From positions 1 to 20,627 of the forward strand of contig DATJSH010000074.1 in NCBI GenBank assembly GCA_035504235.1: a DNA stretch of 20,627 nucleotides. The letters are read 5' to 3'. Origin of the DNA: DATARH01 sp035504235 (lineage in GTDB: Bacteria; Pseudomonadota; Alphaproteobacteria; ATCC43930; CGMCC-115725). This document shows positions 1 to 8,739 of this stretch, one piece after another. Position numbers and translations under genes: made by a program. Each line of letters begins with the position of its first letter. The stretch's first letter is position 1. The notes below the pieces were generated by a model, which did no database searches, had not been told where the DNA came from, and saw only the letters and a program-made list of their open reading frames with translations.

Positions 1-130
1 AATGCTCGCTGATCGTGCGCACATGATGCGCCAGATGCTGCCATTTGCCGCGCGGATCGGTAAAGCGGAAGTCGACGTATTTGACCTCGTGCTCCTTGAT
101 CAGCGCCATCACCTTGCCGGTATCCGACAT
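1..130 (-). CDS. glnA: Glutamine synthetase, N-terminal 43 codons (runs off the window)
   Basis: The minus strand opens with ATG at 130 and reads MSDTGKVMALIKEHEVKYVD, then FRFTDPRGKWQHL, which is the typical start of type I glutamine synthetase (beta-grasp domain). The enzyme makes glutamine from glutamate, ammonium and ATP in the cytoplasm. A GAAGGGAA Shine-Dalgarno sits about 9 nt before the ATG. Only 43 codons are present; the catalytic domain and any adenylylation-site tyrosine lie outside the window. glnB ends 56 nt upstream on the same strand, so this is the glnB-glnA operon usual in alphaproteobacteria and is probably driven by the sigma-54 promoter in front of glnB. Confidence 0.93.
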   Translation of the reverse strand, partial: MSDTGKVMALIKEHEVKYVDFRFTDPRGKWQHLAHHVRTISEH

Positions 131-186
131 CTCACGGTTCCCTTCGAATTGATGGGTTAAGGGTGGAAAATACAGTTAGTGCAGGA

Positions 187-525
187 TCAGACCGCGTCCG
201 GCCCATGCTCACCCGTGCGGATCCGGATCGCGTGTGCGACCGAGGTGACAAAGATCTTGCCGTCGCCGATCTTTTCGGTCCGCGCCGCATCCTGGATCGC
301 ATTGACCGCGCGTTCGACCAGCCCGTCATCGAGCACCACTTCGACTTTGATTTTGGGCAAGAAATCGATCACGTATTCGGCTCCGCGGTAGATCTCGGTG
401 TGGCCGTTCTGGCGGCCAAAGCCTTTGACCTCGCTGACCGTCATGCCAGTGACGCCGACCGCGTGAAGCGCATCCTTCACCTCGTCGAGCTTGAAGGGCT
501 TGATGATCGCTTCGATCTTCTTCAT
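187..525 (-). CDS. glnB: Nitrogen regulatory protein P-II (GlnB)
   Basis: The protein is 112 residues, the standard PII length, starting MKKIEAIIKPFKLDEVKDAL. The T-loop reads GHTEIYRGAEY with Tyr51 at the uridylylation site, and the B-loop/C-terminal part contains GDGKIFVTSV and RIRTGE. PII proteins sense 2-oxoglutarate, ATP/ADP and, through uridylylation, glutamine; they control NtrB, the GlnE/GS cascade and AmtB gating. I chose the ATG at 525 because upstream in-frame sequence does not resemble PII. It lies between amt (upstream) and glnA (downstream), all on one strand. GlnB rather than GlnK is favoured by its position before glnA, although an amt neighbour is more typical of glnK; the sequence alone does not fully separate the two. 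Confidence 0.96.
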   Translation of the reverse strand: MKKIEAIIKPFKLDEVKDALHAVGVTGMTVSEVKGFGRQNGHTEIYRGAEYVIDFLPKIKVEVVLDDGLVERAVNAIQDAARTEKIGDGKIFVTSVAHAIRIRTGEHGPDAV

Positions 526-562
526 GCGTTCCCATCCCTGCGCGGTATTGACGCGACAACAG

Positions 563-578
563 TGCAATCCTGGTACCA
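563..578 (-). promoter_or_regulatory. Sigma-54 (-24/-12) promoter of glnB-glnA
   Basis: On the minus strand the sequence is TGGTACCAGGATTGCA. The GG and GC dinucleotides are exactly 12 nt apart, matching the sigma-54 consensus TGGCACG-N4-TTGCA apart from two positions in the -24 box (C to T and G to C). Predicted transcription start is near 552, about 27 nt before the glnB ATG. This fits nitrogen-limited, NtrC-activated expression, but I found no clean NtrC palindrome beside it. Confidence 0.72.
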
Positions 579-794
579 CCTGGTGGGTCAGTACCAGCGA
601 TCGCGCCAACCCAGGTGCCGAGTTGCGGCAAGCGACGCTTGGACCATCGCTCGGCGCAGCCCGCACCAACGGGGCCGGCCAACCGCGAACAAAACTCAAG
701 CGTTGCGGTGGCACGATGGGCCAGTCGACGGGGCTGGTGGGCCGATCGCAGCAAACTGGCCCCCTGTTCCTCCGGGCAGCAGCTGTGGCTGCAC

Positions 795-2132
795 TCACTC
801 GGCGACTGCGGGCACCTCTTCGCCGTCGCCAAAGTTGTAGGCGGTCTCACCATGGACGGCGTCGTCACCGACGCGCAGGGTGGCCTCATCCATGCGCAAC
901 GAGACAAAGATCGAGATCACCTTGAGCAGGATGAAGGTGGCAACGACGTTAAAGACGATGATGAACGCGGCAGCGTAGACCTGCAGCATGAACTGATGGA
1001 AGTTGCCATAGGCCCATCCGGTTCCGCTGACCCCGGGTGCGTCTTTTTCGGTGCCGATGTATTCGATCATGTTCGGATTTGCGAGAATGCCAGTCAGCAA
1101 CCCACCCATCAAACCGGCGACGCCGTGGGTGGACAGTACGCTGAGGGTATCGTCGACCCGGCGAAACAGCGCCGTGGTCTGCACCTTGTTCATCATGAAC
1201 CAGGGAATGATGCCGGCGCATATGCCGATGATGATGGCGCCCCAGCCATTGACATAGCCCGCTGCCGGGGTGATGCCGACGAGACCGGCGATCATGCCGT
1301 TGATCGCACCGACGACCGACGGCTTGCCGTAGGATATCGAGTCCATGATCGTCCACACCAACAGCGCGACGCAGGTGCACAGGTTGGTGTTCAGGATGGC
1401 GGCGGAAGCGTCGGCGTTGGCGAAGTAAGGGTCGCCGCCGTTGAAGCCATTCCAGCCGAGCCACAGAATGCCGGCACCGACCAGCGCCATCAGCAGACTA
1501 TTGGGCGGGAAGTGGTCGCGATCCTGCTGAATGCGCGGGCCGATCACCGCCGCCGCGACAAAGCCCGAGGTCCCGGCGGCGAGATGGATCACATAGCCGC
1601 CGGAGAAATCGAGCGCTCCGAGCTGCGCCAGCCAACCGCCACCCCAGATGCTGAAACACCCGACCGTGTAGACAAAGGTCATCCATAACGGCACAAAGAT
1701 GATCCATGCCTTAAAGCTCATCCGGCCAATCAGCGAGCCGGCAAGGATGATCACCGTGATCGCGGCAAAGACGAACTGGAAGAACATCATTGTCGACATC
1801 GGGAAAGCGAGCGCCGGCATGCCCGAGGCGGCGGCCGGGATCGTCGCCTGCTGGAGCAAGAAAGCCGCCGATATCGCGGGCTGCGGTTTACCCCAGAAGG
1901 GGAACAATTGCTCGCCAAACGACATGTTGTAGGCCCACAGCACCCACACCACCATCACCGCGGCAAAGGCGTACATCGCCATAAATGCCGAGTTGATCGC
2001 CCATTTGCGTTTGACGATGCCGCCATAGAGAACCACCAGCCCGGGCACGCTCTGCAGGCCGACAAAAGTCGCGGCCGCCATTTGCCAGGCGTTCGAGCCG
2101 GTATCGAGCCATTTTGGCGATGGAACTAACAT
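795..2132 (-). CDS. amt: Ammonium transporter (Amt family)
   Basis: The protein has 445 residues and about 11 hydrophobic segments. It opens directly in the first membrane helix (DTGSNAWQMAAATFVGLQSV) with no cleavable signal peptide. The family signature DFSGGYVIHLAAGTSGFVAA spans residues 175-194 and carries the first pore histidine, His183; the second, His336, is in STHGVAGLMGG. Amt trimers in the inner membrane conduct ammonium/ammonia and are blocked by PII proteins. The ATG at 2132 is preceded by AGAGGCAGAGAG; an in-frame extension to 2651 is rejected because it is not hydrophobic and overlaps a divergent gene. glnB is 269 nt downstream. The C-terminal tail (about 410-445) is acidic and cytoplasmic. 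Confidence 0.95.
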   Translation of the reverse strand: MLVPSPKWLDTGSNAWQMAAATFVGLQSVPGLVVLYGGIVKRKWAINSAFMAMYAFAAVMVVWVLWAYNMSFGEQLFPFWGKPQPAISAAFLLQQATIPAAASGMPALAFPMSTMMFFQFVFAAITVIILAGSLIGRMSFKAWIIFVPLWMTFVYTVGCFSIWGGGWLAQLGALDFSGGYVIHLAAGTSGFVAAAVIGPRIQQDRDHFPPNSLLMALVGAGILWLGWNGFNGGDPYFANADASAAILNTNLCTCVALLVWTIMDSISYGKPSVVGAINGMIAGLVGITPAAGYVNGWGAIIIGICAGIIPWFMMNKVQTTALFRRVDDTLSVLSTHGVAGLMGGLLTGILANPNMIEYIGTEKDAPGVSGTGWAYGNFHQFMLQVYAAAFIIVFNVVATFILLKVISIFVSLRMDEATLRVGDDAVHGETAYNFGDGEEVPAVAE

Positions 2133-2229
2133 CTCTCTGCCTCTTGCTGTTGTCGTCGGACCCGAGCGTTGACGCCGTGCCCGTTGCTGGCCAATGCGAG
2201 AAGTCGCAGCCTCCTCGGGTTGGCGTGAG

Positions 2230-2244
2230 GCAAAATCCGTGCCT
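2230..2244 (-). promoter_or_regulatory. Sigma-54 (-24/-12) promoter of amt
   Basis: The minus strand reads AGGCACGGATTTTGC, which matches the sigma-54 consensus (T)GGCACG-N4-TTGC at every core position, with GG and GC 12 nt apart. The predicted start is near 2218, leaving a leader of about 86 nt before the amt ATG. With the similar element before glnB it points to NtrC/RpoN control of both units. Confidence 0.8.
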
Positions 2245-2285
2245 AGATGCGGGATCACTCGAGCTGTGGACGAGGTGCAGGTTTG

Positions 2286-2672
2286 ATGGCGCTCAACTCT
2301 CCGTGCCGACGGTGGCCGACAGTACCGCCGGCGCGACGCAGGGGGTGCGGTTGCACCCGGTGGATCATCGGCGGCACCGTCGCGGCAGCGGCACTGTTGC
2401 TCGTCTCTGCCGGAAACGGCAGCGCCGTCGCGGCGGAAATCCTGCATCTGCGGTGTTCGAACCCGGCCAGCGGCGCCAGTTGGCCGATCACCGTCGATCT
2501 CGATCACAGCGAGGTTGATTCTCTTCCGGCAAAGATCAGCCAAAAGTGGATAAGCTGGCATGATCCGAAACACGGATTTTTCGATCTCGAACGCGCTACC
2601 GGCGAGCTCCAATTTCGCAACGCGTCGAGCACGGGCGGGTATTTTCTGCATTACCTGTGCCGGCCGGATTAG
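2286..2672 (+). CDS. Small exported protein of unknown function
   Basis: I do not recognise this 128-residue protein. It begins with a long basic stretch (residues 8-25, with PPARRRGCGC), then a hydrophobic segment (about 27-42, IIGGTVAAAALLLVSAG) and an Ala-X-Ala type cleavage site near residue 50 (AVAA|E). This predicts Sec export to the periplasm. The mature part of about 78 residues has two cysteines, C57 and C125, that could form one disulfide, and a tryptophan-rich middle (KWISWHDPKHGFFD). The ATG at 2286 is preferred over one at 2247 because GAGGTGCAGG precedes it. It diverges from amt, so the 153-nt gap holds both upstream regions; nothing visible ties it to nitrogen metabolism. It might instead be membrane-anchored if cleavage fails. 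Confidence 0.72.
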   Translation: MALNSPCRRWPTVPPARRRGCGCTRWIIGGTVAAAALLLVSAGNGSAVAAEILHLRCSNPASGASWPITVDLDHSEVDSLPAKISQKWISWHDPKHGFFDLERATGELQFRNASSTGGYFLHYLCRPD

Positions 2673-2709
2673 TGTCCGATCTGCAGACGATTAGTGCAGT
2701 CTCTCGATT

Positions 2710-2747
2710 GCCTAAATTATAGGCTAAAATCTGCGCTTAATTTAGGC
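2710..2747. repeat. Inverted repeat upstream of the phosphatase-kinase gene
   Basis: GCCTAAAT (2710-2717) and ATTTAGGC (2740-2747) form a perfect 8-bp inverted repeat, with a further TAGGC at 2720-2724 that also pairs with the left arm. The surroundings are markedly AT-rich for this genome. It lies 219 nt before the kinase-phosphatase start and 38 nt after the preceding stop codon. It could be an operator for a dimeric regulator or the stem of a weak terminator; there is no T-tract on either side. Confidence 0.35.
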
Positions 2748-2966
2748 GTTGTGATACCGATCGCGTTCATAGATTGCGTTGTAAGTTCGGTTTTGATGAA
2801 ATTGAATGGTCTCGTGGAGAACATGGATCGACCCAGGCCGGTGGCGGGGCGGTTTTGGCGTTGAGTGCTGCGCTCCGGAAACTCGGCGCGGTCAGGCGGT
2901 CGCTGCAACGTCGCGGCCGCGGCCCGTCGGCTCGCTCGAGGAGCACGGCCCGGCGGAGGTGGTGCG

Positions 2967-4673
2967 ATGGCAACGGTTGAGACCGGCGTCCAGGCGCGCG
3001 TCGGCTTTGCGTCAAAAACCGGGCTGCGCCGGCAGAATGAGGACTTTGCGGCCGCGCTTTACGGCGCCGAGCTTCCCGAGCCGCGCCAGGAGGTAGTGGC
3101 GGCCATTGCCGACGGCATCGGCGGCGCAAAGGGCGGCCGCGTCGCCGCCGAAACTGCGGTGCGGGGCTTTCTCGACGGATTTTGCGATCTGCCGGAGACG
3201 ATGGAGGTGCAGCGCGCCGGCGCCAGGATCATCAGCTCGTTGAATGGCTGGATCAACACGCTCGGCCGCCAGGACCCCGATCTCGCCGGAATGGGGTGCA
3301 CGTTTACCGCACTGGTGTTGCGCGGCCGCGTCGCCCACCTGCTGCATGTCGGTGACACCCGTGCGTATCGGCTCAGCCGGGATCGCCTCACCTGTCTGAC
3401 CGTCGATCACATACGCCCGGATGGCACCGGCCGCTCGCACACGCTCAATCGCGCGCTCGGCGTCGAGGCCGAGGTGCGCCTCGACTACTCGACCCAGCCG
3501 GTGGCGCTGCACGACCGTTTCCTGTTGTGCAGCGATGGGGTTCACGGGTTTCTGAGCGAACCGAGCATCACCGAAATCCTGCACCAGCGCTCCGCCCCCG
3601 AAGACACCGCCGGGGCTCTGGTGGCGGCGGCGCTGCAATCCGGCAGCACCGACAATTGCACCGCCCTGGTGCTGGATGTGGTCGGTCTGCCGACGGCAGG
3701 ATCGGCCGATATCAGCACCGCTTTATTGCAGCTGCCGGCGATCCCGCTACCGGTGGTCGGCGAGACCGTCGACGGCTTCGTCCTGAAGGCGCTGATTTCC
3801 GAGGGGCGGTACACTCGCCTTGTCGCCGCCCTGGACGAAGTCGAGGGCGGCACCGTCGCGCTGAAATTCCCCAAACCGCAGCTGGCCGGCATCGAGACGC
3901 GGCGCGCGGCCTTTGTGCGCGAGGCCTGGGTCGGCGCCCGGGCCCACAGCCCCTGGGTCGGGCGGGTCATCGAACTGCCGCCGGGCCGCCAGACCTGCCT
4001 TTATACGGTCATGCCGCTTTATCAGGGGGAGCTGCTGGAAGCGCGGCTCACGCGCAGTCCGGCGTTGGGGCTGGAAGAAGGCCGGAATATCGCCGTGACG
4101 CTGGCGCGCGCGGTGGCCGCATTGCATCGCATCGGCATCATCCATCGCGACATCAAGCCGGACAACGTCATCCTCGAAGGCGGTGGATCGTTAAAGCTGA
4201 TCGATCTCGGGGTGGTGCGGGTCCCGGGACTTGAGGATTTCCCGCCCGAGGAGGTTCCCGGCACCCCGGCCTACATGGCGCCCGAGATGCTTGCCGGCGA
4301 ACCCGGCAACGAGGCGACCGACATCTATGCCCTGGGGGTGACGATGTTTCGCGCGTTCACCGGCCAGTATCCATACGGAAATCTCGACGCGACGAGCCCG
4401 CCGCGCCGCAATACTCCACGCGACTTTTCGGAACTGCGGCCGGACCTGCCGGCCTGGCTGCCGGCGGCACTCAACCGCGCCATCGCGCTCGATCCGGCGC
4501 GGCGGTTTCGCGATGTCAACGAATTCGCGCTCGAGATCGAGGCTGGGCCGGCACGCGCGCCAACCGCCATTCAACGGCCGCTCACGCTCTACGAACGCGC
4601 GCCGCTGCAGGTATGGCAAGGCATCGCCGCGCTGTTGGCGCTGGGGCTGCTGGCGTCGCTGCTGACGCGCTAG
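2967..4673 (+). CDS. Bifunctional PP2C-type protein phosphatase / Ser-Thr protein kinase
   Basis: The protein has 568 residues and two fused signalling domains. Residues about 10-238 are a PP2C phosphatase with the metal-binding motifs NED (24-26), ADGIGG (48-53), GDTRAYR (129-135), SDGV (189-192) and DN (229-230). Residues about 270-525 are a Hanks-type kinase with VALK lysine 300, HRDIKPDN (393-400, catalytic Asp395), DLG in place of DFG (413-415) and APE (438-440). A hydrophobic C-terminus (about 549-566) should anchor it in the inner membrane with catalysis in the cytoplasm. The start at 2967 is chosen for GGAGG 7 nt upstream; an upstream ATG at 2865 would add a low-complexity Arg/Gly/Ala stretch. 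Relatives in Pseudomonas lie beside nitrite reductase and nitrate transporter genes (from memory), so a nitrogen-assimilation role is possible but inferred. Confidence 0.92.
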   Translation: MATVETGVQARVGFASKTGLRRQNEDFAAALYGAELPEPRQEVVAAIADGIGGAKGGRVAAETAVRGFLDGFCDLPETMEVQRAGARIISSLNGWINTLGRQDPDLAGMGCTFTALVLRGRVAHLLHVGDTRAYRLSRDRLTCLTVDHIRPDGTGRSHTLNRALGVEAEVRLDYSTQPVALHDRFLLCSDGVHGFLSEPSITEILHQRSAPEDTAGALVAAALQSGSTDNCTALVLDVVGLPTAGSADISTALLQLPAIPLPVVGETVDGFVLKALISEGRYTRLVAALDEVEGGTVALKFPKPQLAGIETRRAAFVREAWVGARAHSPWVGRVIELPPGRQTCLYTVMPLYQGELLEARLTRSPALGLEEGRNIAVTLARAVAALHRIGIIHRDIKPDNVILEGGGSLKLIDLGVVRVPGLEDFPPEEVPGTPAYMAPEMLAGEPGNEATDIYALGVTMFRAFTGQYPYGNLDATSPPRRNTPRDFSELRPDLPAWLPAALNRAIALDPARRFRDVNEFALEIEAGPARAPTAIQRPLTLYERAPLQVWQGIAALLALGLLASLLTR

Positions 4674-5047
4674 TGGCACGTACCCAACGTTTTTGATCTT
4701 CGTTCCTTCTGTCGTCGCGCCGCGACAGCGGGCACCGGGCCAGCCGCGCGCGTCGGCGGCAAAATTTTTCGAGAACGGAGGCCGGCGCTCACCCTGCCGA
4801 TCCGCTTGCAGCTCAATGCGCAACCCGGGACCAGTCCGTGTCGCCGATCATCGCAATGGCAACCGGTGACAGCGAGGCGGGGTCAGGCTCGAGCGAAGTG
4901 ACGAGCTCAGACAACGGTCAGACGGACCGCCTATCCCCGACCACAAACCATCTTCGTCGATCTTGCAGTGCCGGCGCGAGCGGGCGCAGCAATCTCGCTG
5001 GAACGGTGCTACCAATGTCGGATCGGTACCACAGGAACATCTGTTAA
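4674..5047. other. Intergenic region before ettA
   Basis: This is a 374-nt gap between two co-directional genes. The only structure I can point to is a short CTGTCG...CGACAG hairpin at about 4709-4728 with no T-run, which is a weak terminator candidate for the kinase gene, and an AGGAAC Shine-Dalgarno before the ettA ATG. Open frames in it have no recognisable protein features. I see no clear -35/-10 pair. Confidence 0.5.
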
Positions 5048-6730
<1,683 letters not shown>

Positions 6731-6947
6731 CCGGGCGAACCCGAACCTGCCGGCAAAGCCGCAGGGATCGGGCCGACCGCAGGGATTAGTCTAAGGCGCG
6801 AAAAAACCTTGCCGCCACCGGTCTAGGGCGTGTCGTGTTCGCAGCCGACGGAGCGGCAATACGTAATCCCAAGCTTTTTAGCGGCCTCCGATATCGAGAG
6901 CCGTTCGCCGTTCTTCTCGGCGCATCGGTAGGGTCTCGTTCGAGGAA

Positions 6948-7586
6948 CTAATTGGGGCTCGATGCTGGCTTTTCATTGATGCAGCGCAACAGCTTCCAAT
7001 ATCCAAACAGGTTGCTGGGCCGCACTTCCCGGATCGATAGCCGGCTCGCCTGCTGAAAGGTCTCGAACGGGAAATCGGCGTGGAAGCCGATATGGCGCGC
7101 GGCATGCGCCAAGCGCTGTTCCATAAACCGCGCCAACGCGTTCTCGCTGGTGAAGTGATTGACGACGACGATCGTTCCTCCGGGAATGCACACGCGCCTC
7201 ATCTCGGCGGCGAACCGCGCCGGATCGGGGACGACCGAGGCGACGTAAAGCGCCAGCACGGCATCAAAGGTGTTGTCGGCAAATTCGAGATTCTCGGCAT
7301 CCATCAAATGCAGGCCCTCGACATGAGCGAGACTCAGCCGCTCGGTGCGACGCTTGGCCTTTTCCAGCATCTCGGCCGAGACATCGATGCCGGTCACCCG
7401 CGAATCCGGTCGGAAATGCGGCAGCGACAAACCGGTGCCGACACCGACTTCGAGAATGCGCTGTCCTGGTCGATCATTGGCGATACGCACCGCCTCCTTG
7501 CGTCCGGGATGAAAGACCGGACCGAAAAAGAAGTCATAAGAGCCAGAAAACAGCCGATATGTGCGTATCGTGTCATGCAGGTCCAT
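6948..7586 (-). CDS. pmtA: Phosphatidylethanolamine N-methyltransferase-like SAM methyltransferase (PmtA type)
   Basis: The protein is 212 residues, a class I Rossmann methyltransferase. Motif I is ILEVGVGTGLS (44-54), the acidic residue that holds the SAM ribose is in VTGIDVS (Asp68), and LALYVASVVPDP plus the late strand GGTIVVVNHF match the PmtA family of Rhodobacter-type bacteria. These enzymes methylate phosphatidylethanolamine stepwise towards phosphatidylcholine at the inner face of the cytoplasmic membrane. The ATG at 7586 is preceded by GAGGGCGAG; an upstream TTG at 7616 is possible but unneeded. No operon partner is adjacent. A generic class I methyltransferase with another substrate cannot be excluded, because the family is identified by overall resemblance rather than a diagnostic residue. 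Confidence 0.8.
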   Translation of the reverse strand: MDLHDTIRTYRLFSGSYDFFFGPVFHPGRKEAVRIANDRPGQRILEVGVGTGLSLPHFRPDSRVTGIDVSAEMLEKAKRRTERLSLAHVEGLHLMDAENLEFADNTFDAVLALYVASVVPDPARFAAEMRRVCIPGGTIVVVNHFTSENALARFMEQRLAHAARHIGFHADFPFETFQQASRLSIREVRPSNLFGYWKLLRCINEKPASSPN

Positions 7587-8062
7587 CGGTCTCGCCCTCG
7601 TCAATCGACAGGACAAACGCCGTACGCCGCGGCTGTTCTCCCAAACCGTCGGTTTTTGACGTTTTCGTTAAACTAGGCCTAGCATGACATTGGCGTCGCG
7701 TCACCGGTTGTTGACGCCCCGCACCGCCCGCGAAGAAACCGAGGACCTGGGGGCTGGCCCGGCTAAAGAGGCGTCGGGCCATCCGGTCCGCGGCTGGCTC
7801 GTCGCCGAAGCGAGCGGCCCCGAACCAATCGAGCCGGAACCCAATTGGGGACAGCGGTTTGCCTTTGTATCGAATGTGTCCGGGGCGGCTTCGACGAGGT
7901 GCTGCGAAATGACCAATCGTTTTCAATTATTTTTTTTACACACTGATCCCGGCCGCGTTCGCATTCCGCAACGATTTCGTCTCTTGCCAGGATCGGGGTC
8001 GACCGCGTCTATACCCGCTGCGGCCGATCAAACCAGGGCACCGATCAAACCAGGGCGACCGG
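7587..8062. other. Intergenic region between the methyltransferase and cold-shock genes
   Basis: This 476-nt stretch has no gene I can support. It contains a 10-bp palindrome CTAGGCCTAG (7673-7682) just after an AT-rich run, a T-rich stretch at about 7921-7939, and the start of the tandem repeat described at 8024-8076. A 130-codon open frame on the plus strand (7684-8076) lacks a ribosome site and any family resemblance. Confidence 0.5.
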
Positions 8063-8076
8063 TCAAATCAGGGTGA
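8024..8076. repeat. Three tandem 17-18 nt units at the 3' end of the cold-shock gene
   Basis: The units are CCGATCAAACCAGGGCA (8024-8040), CCGATCAAACCAGGGCGA (8041-8058) and CCGGTCAAATCAGGGTGA (8059-8076). The third contains the last codons and stop of the minus-strand cold-shock gene, and the two outer units lie just past the stop. The arrangement suggests the gene's tail was duplicated into the 3' untranslated region. Confidence 0.8.
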
Positions 8077-8593
8077 TGCGTTCGGCTTCCTGGCCCTTTT
8101 TGCCGTCAACGACATCGACACGGACGCGTTGGCCGGGATCGAGCGCAGTCACACCGCTGCGACGAAGGGCGGTAACGTGGATAAATACATCCTTGCCGCC
8201 CCCATCCGGGGTAATAAAGCCATAGCCCTTTTCCGGCTCGAACCATTTGACGGCGCCGTCGACCGTGTTCGACAGCCGCGGCGCGCGGGTGTCAAAGCCG
8301 CCGCTTGCCGCCGAACCGGGTAGCGTCGCCGTTCTGTTGTCGACGTTGAGAATACTGGTCACGAGCGGGCCCTTGGCGCCGGCGCCGACCTCGCACGAAA
8401 CCAACGCACCCTCGCGCAAATCCTCGTAGCCGGCGCGGCGCAGCACCGCCATCGGCAGAAACGCGTCCTGCGAACCGTCGGTCGGGGTTACAAAGCCAAA
8501 CCCCTTGACGGCGTTGAACCATTTGACTTTGGCTTCGACGCGACGGCCTGACGGGGTGTCTTCGCGAAAGAAGCCGGGTCGGCGCTCGTACAT
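8063..8593 (-). CDS. Double cold-shock-domain protein
   Basis: The protein is 176 residues with two cold-shock OB folds joined by a Gly/Ala/Ser-rich linker (about 88-110). Domain 1 (19-84) has VKWFNAVKGFGFV with the RNP1-type KGFGFV at 30-35, but its RNP2 reads DAFLP (43-47) instead of the usual DVFVH. Domain 2 (112-176) has VKWFEPEKGYGFI and an intact DVFIH (135-139). Such proteins bind single-stranded RNA/DNA and act as RNA chaperones; the two-domain form is common in alphaproteobacteria. The ATG at 8593 follows GGAGGAACG, a strong ribosome site; an earlier ATG at 8632 is less likely. The loss of the RNP2 His in domain 1 suggests weaker nucleic-acid binding there. Confidence 0.93.
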   Translation of the reverse strand: MYERRPGFFREDTPSGRRVEAKVKWFNAVKGFGFVTPTDGSQDAFLPMAVLRRAGYEDLREGALVSCEVGAGAKGPLVTSILNVDNRTATLPGSAASGGFDTRAPRLSNTVDGAVKWFEPEKGYGFITPDGGGKDVFIHVTALRRSGVTALDPGQRVRVDVVDGKKGQEAERITLI

Positions 8594-8705
8594 CGTTCCT
8601 CCGAGCGTGAGCCAGGGTCCGGCCAGCATCAATTTCGCGATGTTAACCTAAACGATGTGCCTCGCGCTAGCCGTCATGTCACCTCGTTGTCGCCCGATTT
8701 GCAAC

Positions 8706-8729
8706 GCCCGATCTGCGCGGCAATCGGGC
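8706..8729 (-). terminator. Possible terminator hairpin after the FAH-family gene
   Basis: GCCCGAT (8706-8712) and ATCGGGC (8723-8729) form a perfect 7-bp stem with a 10-nt loop, 10 nt past the stop of the minus-strand FAH gene. An extra GCCCGATT at 8692-8699 can pair with the same right arm. There is no T-run after the stem, so an intrinsic terminator is only a possibility; it could instead be a processing hairpin. Confidence 0.35.
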
Positions 8730-8739
8730 TTCGGGCCGG

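Noticed and set aside
600..625. Possible NtrC site upstream of glnB
   Set aside because: Only partial half-sites are present, with poor symmetry to TGCACC-N5-GGTGCA.
615..1688. 357-codon plus-strand open frame over amt
   Set aside because: Antisense to the Amt coding region, with a charged, low-complexity translation.
2133..2651. N-terminal extension of amt to 2651
   Set aside because: It overlaps a divergent gene and is not membrane-like; the ATG at 2132 has a ribosome site and starts at the first helix.
4838..5047. 69-codon open frame upstream of ettA
   Set aside because: Ser/Arg-rich translation without a ribosome site; probably chance.
7684..8076. 130-codon plus-strand open frame between methyltransferase and cold-shock genes
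   Set aside because: No ribosome site, no hydrophobic or domain pattern, and it ends within the tandem repeat.
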